A stretch of DNA of 57,044 nucleotides. It comes from Methylophaga sp. (lineage in GTDB: Bacteria; Pseudomonadota; Gammaproteobacteria; Nitrosococcales; Methylophagaceae). The notes beneath the pieces are model-generated. The model had not been told where the DNA came from and searched no databases. It saw only the letters and a program-made list of their open reading frames with translations. Position 1 is the stretch's first letter. The number at the start of each line of letters is the position of its first letter. Below are positions 1 to 11,586 of the stretch, piece by piece. The stretch spans positions 1-57,044 of the forward strand of contig PAJP01000013.1 of NCBI GenBank assembly GCA_002706095.1, in the 5' to 3' direction. The translations under genes and the position numbers were made by a program.

Positions 1-144
1 GACATTTTTGTCAGGAACAAAAATGGACAGCGATAGCTGCCCGAAGGGTGAAGTGCAGGGAGGCACTTCATCAAAGTAGGTCACCGATAACGGCTCCTGC
101 GTTATCGGCATACATCACATCCGTGTAAATAACGGCCAGGCTTT
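1..144. repeat. Long imperfect intergenic repeat, copy 1 (hairpin array)
   Basis: This copy holds three stem-loops in a row. A perfect 9-bp stem at 3-11/17-25 encloses the loop CAGGA. An 8-bp stem at 49-56/63-70 encloses AGGGAG. A perfect 9-bp stem at 84-92/100-108 encloses GCTCCTG. A short CAGC-GATA-GCTG hairpin lies at 28-39. A tail at 109-144 follows. The same order recurs about 263 bp downstream (264-407) with changed but still complementary stems. The copy may start before the window. No coding potential is convincing here. Confidence 0.75.
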
Positions 145-150
145 AATACA

Positions 151-186
151 AAAAAGCCCAGTCGACATCTGTCGTCTGGTTTTTAT
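151..186. terminator. Bidirectional rho-independent terminator between repeat copies
   Basis: Arms 158-166 and 171-179 form a 9-bp stem with one T-T mismatch and an ATCT loop. An A-run (151-155) precedes it and a T-run (180-184) follows it, so it could work in both directions. It separates the two repeat copies, which suggests that at least one array unit is transcribed, or that it ends a gene lying left of the window. Confidence 0.6.
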
Positions 187-216
187 TTATCTAATGTTTA
201 GACCGTGACCAACTTG

Positions 217-260
217 AACGAAGTGACCGCCAATCGCTCCTGCATTGGCGGCATACCGTC
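217..260. repeat. Partial hairpin repeat unit
   Basis: A stem at 227-234/244-251 (CCGCCAAT with ATTGGCGG) encloses a loop containing GCTCCTGC. This is the same loop as in the hairpins at 84-108 and 347-371, but the stem sequence is different. The flanks CGAAGTGA and GCATACCGTCC resemble the flanks of those units. A further decayed piece begins near 437 (GAACGAAGTAACAGCCAATG). Confidence 0.65.
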
Positions 261-263
261 CAT

Positions 264-407
264 AACAAAAACGTCAGGAACGTTTTTGCACGACCGCAGG
301 GAACCCGAAGAGTCAGCCACACGGAGGTGGCTGATAAAGTAGGTCACCGATAACTGCTCCTGCGTTATTGGCATACATGACATCCTTGTAAATAACCGCC
401 AGGCTTT
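264..407. repeat. Long imperfect intergenic repeat, copy 2 (hairpin array)
   Basis: The architecture of copy 1 is repeated: a perfect 9-bp stem 266-274/280-288 with loop CAGGA, an 8-bp stem 313-320/327-334 with loop ACGGAG, and stem 347-354/364-371 with loop TGCTCCTGC and one G-T wobble. The tail 372-407 matches 109-144 at nearly every position. Stems of the first two hairpins differ from copy 1 by paired changes, while loops stay the same or similar. That pattern points to selection on structure or on a mobile hairpin unit. Confidence 0.75.
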
Positions 408-605
408 TTATTATCTGCCGTTCAGACGTGTATACGTGAACGAAGTAACAGCCAATGGATTATGCATTTAAACTGAATGGGGTAGGAGCAAATTGAGACT
501 GCCCTAAATTTCATAGCCTCCCTAAAAAGTCGATATGAATGGTGTAATTCTCGACTTGTACTAACTCACAGTATTTCAGCCAAGCTATTTTGATTAGTCA
601 GTTTA

Positions 606-636
606 CTGACAGCAATAGAAAAACTGTTGGTATAAT
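606..636 (+). promoter_or_regulatory. Candidate rho promoter and long leader
   Basis: A perfect TATAAT lies at 631-636, with CTGACA at 606-611 as a weak -35 at 19 bp. Transcription from here would give a rho mRNA leader of about 165 nt. A long leader fits what is known of rho autoregulation in enterics, but no defined attenuator is recognised. The rest of 484-808 is AT-rich and shows no gene or RNA I can name. Confidence 0.4.
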
Positions 637-808
637 TAGCTTTTATTTCTAACATCGCGATATTTTGTACATAAAACTAGACGCCAGTCTTTATTACTGT
701 TATTCTTACTTGCAGTTTTTAAAACCCCCTCCAAAATTAAGTTAATTCAACTCATCAATCGATGTGTTCAAGGCATTTCTATATCAAAATCCCATTCTTA
801 GGTAATAC

Positions 809-2068
809 ATGAATCTGACAGAACTGAAAAAGCAGTCAGCTGCTGAATTAATGGAACTGGCTCTCTCCATGAATCTTGAGGGCTTAGCAAGAAACCGAAA
901 ACAAGAACTTATCTTTGCCATAGTCAAAGCGCACTCTAAACAAGGCGAAGATGTTATCACGACAGGTGTATTAGAACTCTTACCAGATGGTTTTGGTTTT
1001 TTAAGATCACCCGAAGATTCCTACGTTGCCGGTCCTGATGATGTTTATGTCTCACCTAGCCAGATTCGTCGTTTCCACCTTAGAACTGGCGACACAATAA
1101 AAGGTAAAATTCGTCCACCCAAAGATAGTGAGCGTTATTTTGCCTTGGTTAAAGTAGAAGAAATTAACTACGAAAAACCTGATAAGTCTAGAAATAAAGT
1201 CCCTTTTGAAAATCTCACGCCGCTCTTCCCCAATGAACGTTTTACATTAGAGCGGGGTAATGGAAGTACCGAAGACCTGACAGCACGTGTTATCGATCTT
1301 GCTTCACCACTAGGCAAAGGACAACGTGGTTTGATTGTTGCTCCGCCTAAATCAGGTAAGACAATGATCATGCAGTCAATCGCACAGTCAATTGCCTCTA
1401 ACTATCCCGATAGTGATCTGATTGTGTTGCTGATTGATGAGCGTCCTGAAGAAGTCACGGAAATGCAACGATCTGTCAGAGGTGAAGTCGTTTCCAGTAC
1501 GTTCGATGAGCCTGCCTCACGACACGTACAGGTTGCTGAAATGGTGATCGAGAAAGCGAAGCGCCTTGTTGAGCATAAACATGATGTGGTTATCTTACTT
1601 GACTCTATTACTAGACTTGCCCGTGCTTATAATACTGTTTCACCATCATCGGGTAAGGTTTTGACTGGTGGTGTTGATGCCAATGCCTTACAACGTCCGA
1701 AGCGTTTCTTTGGTGCTGCTAGAAATATTGAAGAAGGTGGCAGCTTGACAATCATTGCCACAGCCCTGATTGAAACTGGCTCTCGAATGGATGAAGTCAT
1801 CTTCGAAGAGTTCAAGGGTACTGGTAATATGGAAGTATTGCTCGAACGCAAACTTGCTGATCGTAGAATGTATCCTGCCATCAATGTGACACGTTCAGGC
1901 ACGCGTCGTGAAGAACTGCTGACAACAGAAGAAGATCTCCAAAAACTTTGGATCTTGAGAAAAATTATTGCTCAGATGGAACCTGTTGAAGCCATGGAAT
2001 TCTTAATGGATAGGTTAAAATCGACGAAAACAAATGTTGAGTTTTTTGATTCAATGAAACAGGGGTAA
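809..2068 (+). CDS. rho: Transcription termination factor Rho
   Basis: Rho is the hexameric RNA-dependent ATPase that ends transcription at untranslated, C-rich RNA. At 419 residues it has the same length as E. coli Rho and aligns along its whole length. The N-terminal Rho domain (about 1-50) is followed by the cold-shock-like RNA-binding domain with the DGFGFLR motif near residue 60. The RecA-like ATPase has the P-loop APPKSGKT near 180, then [13 protein letters not shown] and [13 protein letters not shown]. The ATG start is preceded by AGGT. The usual trxA neighbour is absent; miaA starts 9 bp downstream, so the two may be cotranscribed. Confidence 0.98.
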   Translation: MNLTELKKQSAAELMELALSMNLEGLARNRKQELIFAIVKAHSKQGEDVITTGVLELLPDGFGFLRSPEDSYVAGPDDVYVSPSQIRRFHLRTGDTIKGKIRPPKDSERYFALVKVEEINYEKPDKSRNKVPFENLTPLFPNERFTLERGNGSTEDLTARVIDLASPLGKGQRGLIVAPPKSGKTMIMQSIAQSIASNYPDSDLIVLLIDERPEEVTEMQRSVRGEVVSSTFDEPASRHVQVAEMVIEKAKRLVEHKHDVVILLDSITRLARAYNTVSPSSGKVLTGGVDANALQRPKRFFGAARNIEEGGSLTIIATALIETGSRMDEVIFEEFKGTGNMEVLLERKLADRRMYPAINVTRSGTRREELLTTEEDLQKLWILRKIIAQMEPVEAMEFLMDRLKSTKTNVEFFDSMKQG

Positions 2069-2077
2069 TCAAACTCT

Positions 2078-3022
2078 GTGCTTCCACCCGCCATATTTAT
2101 TATGGGGCCTACAGCAGCAGGAAAAACAGATATTGCTATCGCCCTTGCAAAGAAGTATCCAGTAGAGATCATCAGTGTCGATTCCGCGCTTGTCTATAAA
2201 GGCATGGATATCGGCACTGCAAAACCAAACCGTTCCGTTCTAAGCCACTATCCTCATCATTTAGTTGATATTGTCGAACCTCACGAGCCTTATTCTGCTG
2301 GTCAATTCAAAGAAGACGCCCTCAATCTGATGGCTGATATTACAGCCAGAGGTAAAGTTCCTTTATTGGTTGGCGGAACAATGCTCTATTTCAGAAGTCT
2401 TCAATATGGACTTGCTGACTTGCCTCCTGCAAATATGCTCATTAGAGAAAAGCTAAATCTGGAAATGCAGCAATTGGGCATTGAAGCCTTACACAACCGG
2501 TTAAAAGAAATCGACCCAGTCTCAGCAGCACGAATACATCTTAACGACCCACAGCGTTTACAACGTGCTCTGGAAGTATTTGAAGTATCGGGTAAAAGTC
2601 TGACTGAGTTGACTCAAGCAAACCATGAGAGTTTTGACTATAAAGTCACTAAGATCATTGTTTCACCATTTGATAGAGCCATTCTTCACAACAGAATAGC
2701 TGAGCGATACCAGACAATGATGAATGCAGGCTTTATTGAAGAAGTGAAAACATTATTTAATCGAAATGACTGTCATGCGAACTTACCATCAATACGTGCA
2801 GTCGGTTACCGGCAGGCATGGTCATATCTTGAAGGTAAGTACGATTATGATGAATTTGTTTATCGTGCAATTGTTGCCACACGTCAGATGGCGAAACGCC
2901 AGCTAACCTGGTTACGATCCCAGAATGATGGAATCTGGTTTGATAGTGGTTTAGCCTTGCCTATCAATGATGTAGAACGATACTTAACAGAGCAAGTACC
3001 CGAGTTGACGAATAATGCTTGA
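2078..3022 (+). CDS. miaA: tRNA dimethylallyltransferase MiaA
   Basis: MiaA transfers a dimethylallyl group from dimethylallyl diphosphate to A37 of tRNAs reading codons that start with U. The 314-residue protein has the P-loop GPTAAGKT at 10-17, the SVDSALVYKGMDIGTAKP segment and the family motif IRAVGYRQ near residue 245. The start is GTG at 2078, with AGGGG about 13 nt upstream at the rho stop. An ATG eight codons later would leave only one residue before the P-loop. It heads the conserved miaA-hfq-hflX-hflK-hflC series. Confidence 0.96.
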   Translation: MLPPAIFIMGPTAAGKTDIAIALAKKYPVEIISVDSALVYKGMDIGTAKPNRSVLSHYPHHLVDIVEPHEPYSAGQFKEDALNLMADITARGKVPLLVGGTMLYFRSLQYGLADLPPANMLIREKLNLEMQQLGIEALHNRLKEIDPVSAARIHLNDPQRLQRALEVFEVSGKSLTELTQANHESFDYKVTKIIVSPFDRAILHNRIAERYQTMMNAGFIEEVKTLFNRNDCHANLPSIRAVGYRQAWSYLEGKYDYDEFVYRAIVATRQMAKRQLTWLRSQNDGIWFDSGLALPINDVERYLTEQVPELTNNA

Positions 3023-3091
3023 CGATTCTGTTAAGGCTTTTAGAATGAGATATTAAACAGTCAAAAATAATAACAATATATGGAGTGAAAG

Positions 3092-3316
3092 ATGGCAAAA
3101 GCACAGACTCTTCAGGACCCTTTCTTGAATGCTTTAAGAAAAGAAAATATTCCAGTTTCTATTTATTTAGTAAACGGTATCAAACTTCAAGGTCAGATTG
3201 ATTCCTTCGATCAGTTTGTCATCTTACTTAAAAACTCTGTCAATCAAATGGTATACAAGCATGCTATATCAACTATCGTGCCTGCACGTAATGTTAATGT
3301 TAACCAAGAAGAATAG
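3092..3316 (+). CDS. hfq: RNA chaperone Hfq
   Basis: Hfq is a hexameric Sm-like RNA chaperone that pairs small RNAs with mRNAs. The 74-residue protein has the Sm1 core near 8-50 and the Sm2 motif with YKHAIS near 55-60. It keeps Q8, F42 and the KH pair used in RNA binding. The C-terminal tail is very short compared with the 102-residue E. coli protein, as in Pseudomonas. A GGAGTGAAAG ribosome site precedes the ATG. The neighbours miaA and hflX are standard. Confidence 0.97.
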   Translation: MAKAQTLQDPFLNALRKENIPVSIYLVNGIKLQGQIDSFDQFVILLKNSVNQMVYKHAISTIVPARNVNVNQEE

Positions 3317-3326
3317 GAGTATTTGA

Positions 3327-4472
3327 TTGTTCGACAGACCGGATATTCAAACAGCTTTCGATGATGCGTCAGAGAAAGAAGCTGTTGTCTTGGTTCATCT
3401 GAATTTTAATGATCCAGATTACGATGATTCTCAACAAGAGTTTATTGAATTAGTTGGCTCAACAGGTGCAGCGATTGCAGCGATTATTCAAGGAAAACGT
3501 CATCGCCCCGATCCTAAATTTTTTGCTGGTAGTGGTAAAGTTGATGAAATTGCAGAGCATGTACATGCCTCGCATGCAGCCTTAGTCATTTTTAACCATG
3601 AGTTGTCACCTAGTCAGGAAAGAAATCTTGAGCAGAAACTCAAATGCAGGGTGCTGGGCAGAACAGGTCTGATATTGGATATTTTTGCCAGAAGAGCACG
3701 TTCTCATGAAGGTAAACTCCAAGTTGAACTAGCCCAACTTCAGCATTTATCAACGCGACTAGTTCGAGGCTGGACTCACCTTGAGCGGCAAAAAGGTGGT
3801 ATCGGACTACGTGGACCTGGTGAAACTCAGCTGGAGACAGACCGACGCTTACTAGGCCAACGTATCAAGTCACTTAAGAAGCGTTTGGGTAAAGTTCAGT
3901 CACAACGGGAGCAAGGCCGACGTTCACGACAGCGAGGCGGTGTACCTGTTGTGTCTCTGGTTGGTTACACAAACGTAGGCAAGTCCACATTATTTAACAA
4001 AATGACGTCAGCTAAAGTTTATGCTGATGACCGATTATTTGCGACATTAGACCCTACTTTAAGAAGAGTTAAGCTACAAGCAACTGAACTTCTCATCATG
4101 GCAGACACGGTCGGTTTTATACGTGACTTACCTCATGATCTCGTCGAGTCATTTAGTTCGACACTTGAAGAGACACGTGATGCTGAACTGTTGCTACACG
4201 TCGTTGATTGTGGCGCGAATGATCGTGATGATCTTATTCATCATGTGAATGAGGTTTTAAAACAAATCGAAGCTGATGAAGTCCGCCAGGTAATTATTTA
4301 TAACAAAATAGATAAGGTCGATGATATTTCACCGCGTATCGACAGAGATGATGAGGGTAATATTAACCGTATTTGGTTGTCGGCAAGAACAGGTGCAGGG
4401 CTGGAATTGTTACGAGAAGCCCTACATGAATATTTTCCAGAAGAATCACTTTCTGAATATGTTGATGCCTAG
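3327..4472 (+). CDS. hflX: Ribosome-associated GTPase HflX
   Basis: HflX is a GTPase that splits stalled 70S ribosomes, especially under heat stress. The 381-residue protein has the HflX N-terminal domain with the RHRPDPKFFAGSGKVDEI stretch, then GGIGLRGPGETQLETDRR. The G domain has GYTNVGKST near 212, DTVGFIRDLP and NKID. The start is TTG at 3327, six bases after a clear AGGAG and 10 bp after the hfq stop. The rare start may lower its yield relative to hfq. Confidence 0.95.
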   Translation: MFDRPDIQTAFDDASEKEAVVLVHLNFNDPDYDDSQQEFIELVGSTGAAIAAIIQGKRHRPDPKFFAGSGKVDEIAEHVHASHAALVIFNHELSPSQERNLEQKLKCRVLGRTGLILDIFARRARSHEGKLQVELAQLQHLSTRLVRGWTHLERQKGGIGLRGPGETQLETDRRLLGQRIKSLKKRLGKVQSQREQGRRSRQRGGVPVVSLVGYTNVGKSTLFNKMTSAKVYADDRLFATLDPTLRRVKLQATELLIMADTVGFIRDLPHDLVESFSSTLEETRDAELLLHVVDCGANDRDDLIHHVNEVLKQIEADEVRQVIIYNKIDKVDDISPRIDRDDEGNINRIWLSARTGAGLELLREALHEYFPEESLSEYVDA

Positions 4473-4559
4473 ATACGGTTTTGGTTGCTTATAGTGACCA
4501 TGTCCGTAAAATAGGCGTGTTTGAAATAAATTCTCTGTTTTTTCAATTTGGAGAGCTAC

Positions 4560-5756
4560 ATGGCTTGGAATGAACCCGGAAACGGTGGTAAAGACCCGTG
4601 GGGTAATCGTGGCAATGATGGGCCACCTGATTTAGACGAAGTTATCCAGAATATGCAACGTAAGCTTGGTGGCATTTTTGGTGGTAAAGGTAATAATAAC
4701 AATAACAACTCATCAGGTCGGGGCGGTTTCTTTGGTTTTGGTTTGATTGCCATAATTGCTTTTCTGGTGTGGATCGCCTCAGGGATATACATAGTCGACC
4801 CAGCTGAGCGTGGCGTTGTTCTTCGTTTTGGTCAATATGCCACTACAACTATGCCTGGACCACATTGGCATCTGCCGAGCCCAATTGAAAAAGTAGAAGT
4901 GGTCAACGTTGAAGAAATTCGTACAGCTGAGATTGGTTACAGAAGCGGTGGTAGTCGAGGTGGTGGCACCATTCACTCTGAGTCACTGATGTTAACTAAA
5001 GACGAAAATATTATTGATCTCAAGATTGCCGTACAGTACAGAGTACAAGATGCACCGGCGTATCTTTTCAACGTCAGAAATCCTGATGTTATTTTGCGTC
5101 AAATGATGGAAAGTGCAGTACGTGAAACAGTAGGACGTTCAAATATGGACTTCGTCTTAACTGAAGGTAGAAGCGCGATCGCTAACAGTACTGAGCAACT
5201 CTTACAGACAATGCTTGATTCGCATGAAATGGGCTTGTTAGTCACAAGTGTGAATATGCAAGATGTTCAGCCACCCGAGCAAGTTCAAGCAGCATTTGCT
5301 GACGTAGTAAAAGCGCGCGAAGATGAAGTTCGTCAAAAGAATCAGGCAGAAGCCTATTCAAATGATATATTGCCGAAAGCCAGAGGTAGAGCGTTTAGAA
5401 TTGTTCAAGAAGCTGAAGCATATAAGAGTCAAGTTATTGCAAAAGCAGAGGGTGATGCGAGCCGTTTCACGCAAGTCATGACGGAGTTTAATAAAGCACC
5501 CGACATTACAGCTGAGAGACTATACCTTGATACAATGGAATCCGTGTTTTCCAAGAGCCAAAAAGTGATGGTTGATATGGAAAATGGCGGTAGTAATGTA
5601 CTTTATCTACCATTAGACCGCATGAATCGTCGTAACAGCAGTCCAACACAACTGGATTTAGATAGCTTTAATTATCCGTCATCTACGTCGGCTAATACTT
5701 CATCTTCAAACAAAAGCTCATCAAGCGATGATGCTCGTAGCAGAGGAGGTCGCTAA
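4560..5756 (+). CDS. hflK: FtsH protease modulator HflK
   Basis: HflK is an SPFH/band-7 membrane protein that forms a periplasmic cage with HflC around the FtsH protease. The 398 residues comprise a Gly- and Asn-rich cytoplasmic N-terminus with a run of six Asn, one membrane helix near 62-82, the SPFH domain, a coiled region and a Ser-rich tail. The ATG at 4560 follows GGAG by six bases and gives MAWNEPGN, as in E. coli. A TTG at 4548 overlaps the ribosome site and is rejected. The hflC ATG follows the stop directly. Confidence 0.95.
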   Translation: MAWNEPGNGGKDPWGNRGNDGPPDLDEVIQNMQRKLGGIFGGKGNNNNNNSSGRGGFFGFGLIAIIAFLVWIASGIYIVDPAERGVVLRFGQYATTTMPGPHWHLPSPIEKVEVVNVEEIRTAEIGYRSGGSRGGGTIHSESLMLTKDENIIDLKIAVQYRVQDAPAYLFNVRNPDVILRQMMESAVRETVGRSNMDFVLTEGRSAIANSTEQLLQTMLDSHEMGLLVTSVNMQDVQPPEQVQAAFADVVKAREDEVRQKNQAEAYSNDILPKARGRAFRIVQEAEAYKSQVIAKAEGDASRFTQVMTEFNKAPDITAERLYLDTMESVFSKSQKVMVDMENGGSNVLYLPLDRMNRRNSSPTQLDLDSFNYPSSTSANTSSSNKSSSSDDARSRGGR

Positions 5757-6629
5757 ATGAGTTCCCGTTTGACACTGATTTTAATTTTACTGGCACTAGC
5801 TGTCATCACTTTATCATCATCTATTTTTGTTGTTGATGAGCGTCAAAAAGTACTTCTGCTCAGATTAGGTCAGATTGAAAAGGCTGACTTTAAGCCTGGT
5901 ATTCATTTCAAAACACCTTTTGTCACAGATGTTCGTAAGTTTGATGCTCGTGAAATGGCACTCGATGCACAACCTGCTAGATACCTGACAGGTGAGAAAA
6001 AGAATGTCATAGTCGACTCTTTCATCATTTGGCGTATCAGCGATGTGGCGACCTATTTCAGATCCATGAGTGGTGACGAAGACCGTGCGGCATCGCGATT
6101 ATCGCAAATCATCAAGGATGGTTTACGTGCAGAGTTTGGACGTAAGACAATTCAAGAAGTCGTGTCTGGTGACCGTGTGGCAATGGTTCAGGATATTCTG
6201 ACAGAAGCTAACCGTGTAGCGGAAGGCTTTGGTATTTCTATCTCAAATGTGCGTATAAAACGTATTGATTTGCCTTCTGAAGTCAGTACATCTGTTTATA
6301 CACGTATGGAAGCTGAGCGTGAACGTGTTGCAAAAGAGCTGCGTTCACAAGGTGCTGAAGAAGCGGAAAAAATTCGTTCAGATGCTGATCGTCAGCGTGC
6401 CGTTATTATTGCCGAAGCAAGACGTCAAGCAGAAGAGTTACGTGGTGAAGGTGACGCCAAAGCCACGGATATCTATGCTAGAGCGTTCGGTGAAAATGAA
6501 GAGTTCTATTCCTTATATCGTCGACTATCAGCATATAAAAATGTGTTTAATGGTGACGACATGCTGGTCATTGAACCCAAAGGTGACTTCTTCAAACGTT
6601 TTAACGATGCTGAACTTCCTGTGAAGTGA
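5757..6629 (+). CDS. hflC: FtsH protease modulator HflC
   Basis: HflC is the partner of HflK in the membrane complex that regulates FtsH. The 290-residue protein has an N-terminal membrane helix (about 5-23), then an SPFH domain with VDERQKVLLLRLGQ and the conserved pair IISNVRIKRIDLP-like strand near residue 165 and the ERERVAKELRSQG coiled segment. AGGAGG lies 10 bp before the ATG, inside the hflK end. Its TGA stop overlaps the GTG start of the next gene. Confidence 0.95.
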   Translation: MSSRLTLILILLALAVITLSSSIFVVDERQKVLLLRLGQIEKADFKPGIHFKTPFVTDVRKFDAREMALDAQPARYLTGEKKNVIVDSFIIWRISDVATYFRSMSGDEDRAASRLSQIIKDGLRAEFGRKTIQEVVSGDRVAMVQDILTEANRVAEGFGISISNVRIKRIDLPSEVSTSVYTRMEAERERVAKELRSQGAEEAEKIRSDADRQRAVIIAEARRQAEELRGEGDAKATDIYARAFGENEEFYSLYRRLSAYKNVFNGDDMLVIEPKGDFFKRFNDAELPVK

Positions 6630-6823
6630 GCGGAGAATTAGGCCATAGTCTTCTCGTAGCAACGGCATTAGTACTGATTATCGAAGGTATAATGCCGTTT
6701 CTCAATCCGACTATGTTTAAACGCGCTTTACTACAAACGGCAAGCATGAGCGATACTCAAACTAGACTAACTGGTTTGATATGCATGCTTGTCGGCTTGA
6801 TTTTTTTGTACTGGATAAATTAA
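6626..6823 (+). CDS. yjeT: DUF2065 small membrane protein YjeT
   Basis: This 65-residue protein has two membrane helices (about 8-27 and 46-63) and the DUF2065 signature EGIMPFLNPTMFKR between them. Its function is not known. In E. coli yjeT sits between hflC and purA, and the position here is equivalent. The GTG start overlaps the hflC stop (GTGA), with no separate ribosome site, so translational coupling is likely. Confidence 0.85.
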   Translation: MSGELGHSLLVATALVLIIEGIMPFLNPTMFKRALLQTASMSDTQTRLTGLICMLVGLIFLYWIN

Positions 6824-6829
6824 CTCATA

Positions 6830-9308
<2,479 letters not shown>

Positions 9309-9314
9309 ACTTAT

Positions 9315-9343
9315 AAAAAGCCCTCAAATGAGGGCTTTTTTTA
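9315..9343. terminator. Bidirectional terminator between purA and the convergent dehydrogenase
   Basis: GCCCTCA at 9320-9326 pairs with TGAGGGC at 9329-9335, flanked by five A and seven T. It can end purA on plus and the dehydrogenase gene on minus. Confidence 0.9.
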
Positions 9344-10204
9344 TGACTCTTTGGGGGAAACAGCCGCCATCAATGCTGAATAATCAGTGTTATCAAGTCC
9401 CATATCCAGCGTTTTCTGTAGCAGTAGCTCAATGCCTTTGAGTGCACTTGTGTCCAGGCCTAGTTCGTTGGCAACGGTTAAGAAGAGGCGAGTGTCTTTT
9501 GCGAGATGTTTGGTTGGGAAGTTGGGTGCCGAGAAATCCCTATCCACCATTCGAGTCAGTTTTTTATCAAAAGTGGGTGCATATAGGGCACTATCACGCA
9601 CAATTTTCATAAACTGTTCAGTGGCAATGCCTTCTTTTTCAACTAAGGCCAAACTCAATGCAAAGCTGGCTGTCAGGCCTGCGATTAACTGATTCATAGC
9701 GAGTTTGACAGTCGCTCCTTGTCCAATCTCACCTATGTATTGTGGTTCATGGCCAATCAACTCAAGTAATGGCAATGCCGTATTAAAGTCAGATTTTTCA
9801 CCTGCAGCCATTAAAATTAATTTGCCACTGCCTGCCTCAGGTAAACTGCCAAGTACAGGACACTCAAGATATCGACCGCCTGCCGTTTTTACACGACTGG
9901 CAAGTGCACGTGACTCTTCAGGTGCGATTGTGCCCATCTGTATAATCAGACAGTTTTTAAACGTCTCAGTGTTGATATCGTCCAGTACAGAGCTGATGGC
10001 TTTTGCATCACTTAAAAAAAGTAAACAAATATCACACTGCTCAACTAGAGCTTGCGCAGATGTCGCTACAGCAGCGCCTCGAGCCTTTAACTCATCACAC
10101 TTTTCAAGGCTGCGATTAAACACGACCAGAGGTTGATTCTCAGCTAATAAATGATGTGATAAGGCTTGCCCCATCAGGCCTGTTCCAATTAATCCTATTT
10201 TCAT
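9341..10204 (-). CDS. Beta-hydroxyacid dehydrogenase (glyoxylate/succinic semialdehyde reductase-like)
   Basis: The 287-residue protein belongs to the 3-hydroxyisobutyrate dehydrogenase family. The Rossmann motif GLIGTGLMG is at 4-12, the substrate loop ECPVLGS near 117, and the catalytic Lys lies in GQGATVKLAMNQ near 168. Family members reduce glyoxylate, succinic semialdehyde or tartronate semialdehyde, or oxidise 3-hydroxyisobutyrate; the substrate cannot be fixed from sequence. It is a single gene, divergent from glyA and convergent with purA. Confidence 0.85.
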   Translation of the reverse strand: MKIGLIGTGLMGQALSHHLLAENQPLVVFNRSLEKCDELKARGAAVATSAQALVEQCDICLLFLSDAKAISSVLDDINTETFKNCLIIQMGTIAPEESRALASRVKTAGGRYLECPVLGSLPEAGSGKLILMAAGEKSDFNTALPLLELIGHEPQYIGEIGQGATVKLAMNQLIAGLTASFALSLALVEKEGIATEQFMKIVRDSALYAPTFDKKLTRMVDRDFSAPNFPTKHLAKDTRLFLTVANELGLDTSALKGIELLLQKTLDMGLDNTDYSALMAAVSPKES

Positions 10205-10313
10205 AAGCTATGATTTAATCCTTATGCGAATAAAACTGTCACTATGCCATAGATGCCAGCGACGTTGTGAGATAGAATAATGTCCCATTTTACAGTAGAT
10301 ACAGGGGAATACT

Positions 10314-11567
10314 GTGTACAAGAAAAACATGACCATCGCTGGCTTTGACGATGACGTGTTCAATGCAATCGCTGCGGAAGATAAACGTCAAGAAGATCAC
10401 ATCGAACTGATCGCTTCAGAAAACTACACGAGCCCTCGTGTAATGGAAGCTCAGGGCTCATCTTTAACCAATAAATATGCTGAAGGGTATCCCGGCAAAC
10501 GTTATTATGGTGGTTGTGAACATGTTGACACAGTAGAAGCTATTGCCATTGAACGTGCGAAAGCCTTGTTTGGTGCTGATTATGCTAACGTTCAGCCACA
10601 CTCTGGTTCACAAGCTAATGCTGCAGTTTATCTCGCTTTATTACAAGCTGGTGATACCATTTTAGGCATGAGTCTGGCACATGGTGGCCATCTGACACAT
10701 GGTGCTAAAGTCAGTGCTTCAGGAAAAATCTACAATTCAGTTTCATATGGCTTGAATGCTGAAACCGGCGAAATTGATTATGATGAAGTCGAGCGTTTAG
10801 CAAAAGAACATCAACCAAAAATGATCGTAGCTGGTTTTTCTGCCTACTCTCGTGTAGTGGATTGGCAACGTTTTCGTGATATCGCTGATGCAGTCGGCGC
10901 TTATTTACTAGTTGATATGGCCCACGTAGCAGGGCTGGTTGCCGCAGGTTTATATCCTAACCCGGTGCAAATTGCTGATGTCACAACGACAACAACGCAT
11001 AAAACATTACGTGGTCCACGTGGTGGTTTGATTCTGGCAAAAGCCAACCCTGAGATCGAGAAAAAACTTAACTCGGCTGTTTTCCCTGGTTTCCAAGGTG
11101 GTCCTTTAATGCATGTGATTGCAGCTAAAGCAATTGCCTTCAAAGAAGCCATGCTGCCTGAGTTCAAAACCTATCAGGATCAGGTCATCAAAAATGCACG
11201 TGTGATGGCTGATGTGTTTATGACACGTGGTTATGACGTTGTCTCAAATGGTACTGATGACCATTTATTCCTAGTCAGTTTTATAGAAGCTGGCCTGACA
11301 GGTAAAGATGTCGATGCCTGGTTAGGCGCTGCTCATATCACGGTCAATAAAAATGCGGTTCCAAATGACCCACAATCACCTTTTGTGACATCAGGTATCC
11401 GTGTTGGTACACCGGCTGTGACGACTCGCGGTTTTAAAGAAGAAGAGTGTCGCGATCTGGCAAACTGGATGTGTGATGTCATTGACGCAGCGGGAAGTGA
11501 ACAGGTGATTAACGATGTGAAGAGTAAAGTAAAAGCGGTTTGTGATCGTTTGCCTGTTTACTCATAA
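10314..11567 (+). CDS. glyA: Serine hydroxymethyltransferase
   Basis: GlyA interconverts serine and glycine with tetrahydrofolate and supplies one-carbon units. It has 417 residues, with the PLP lysine in [14 protein letters not shown] near 229 and SNEYTSPRV-type active-site segment [10 protein letters not shown] near 35. The GTG start at 10314 aligns with the E. coli N-terminus, and AGGGGA lies about 6 nt upstream. A TAGAAT-like -10 at 10273-10278 is possible. It is followed by nrdR and the riboflavin genes, as in many gammaproteobacteria. Confidence 0.97.
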   Translation: MYKKNMTIAGFDDDVFNAIAAEDKRQEDHIELIASENYTSPRVMEAQGSSLTNKYAEGYPGKRYYGGCEHVDTVEAIAIERAKALFGADYANVQPHSGSQANAAVYLALLQAGDTILGMSLAHGGHLTHGAKVSASGKIYNSVSYGLNAETGEIDYDEVERLAKEHQPKMIVAGFSAYSRVVDWQRFRDIADAVGAYLLVDMAHVAGLVAAGLYPNPVQIADVTTTTTHKTLRGPRGGLILAKANPEIEKKLNSAVFPGFQGGPLMHVIAAKAIAFKEAMLPEFKTYQDQVIKNARVMADVFMTRGYDVVSNGTDDHLFLVSFIEAGLTGKDVDAWLGAAHITVNKNAVPNDPQSPFVTSGIRVGTPAVTTRGFKEEECRDLANWMCDVIDAAGSEQVINDVKSKVKAVCDRLPVYS

Positions 11568-11586
11568 ATAACCTCACGGAAACACT

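Noticed and set aside
198-383. 61-codon open frame on minus in the repeat array
   Set aside because: It runs through hairpin stems and loops of both repeat types, has no ribosome site, and its sequence is explained by the repeats.
1-480. CsrB/RsmZ-like small RNA
   Set aside because: Several hairpin loops have GGA on plus, but three loops have it only on minus, and the array is split by a terminator. I keep it as a repeat family; the CsrA idea is only a lead.
6265-6624. 119-codon open frame on plus
   Set aside because: It lies wholly inside hflC in another frame and has no family features.
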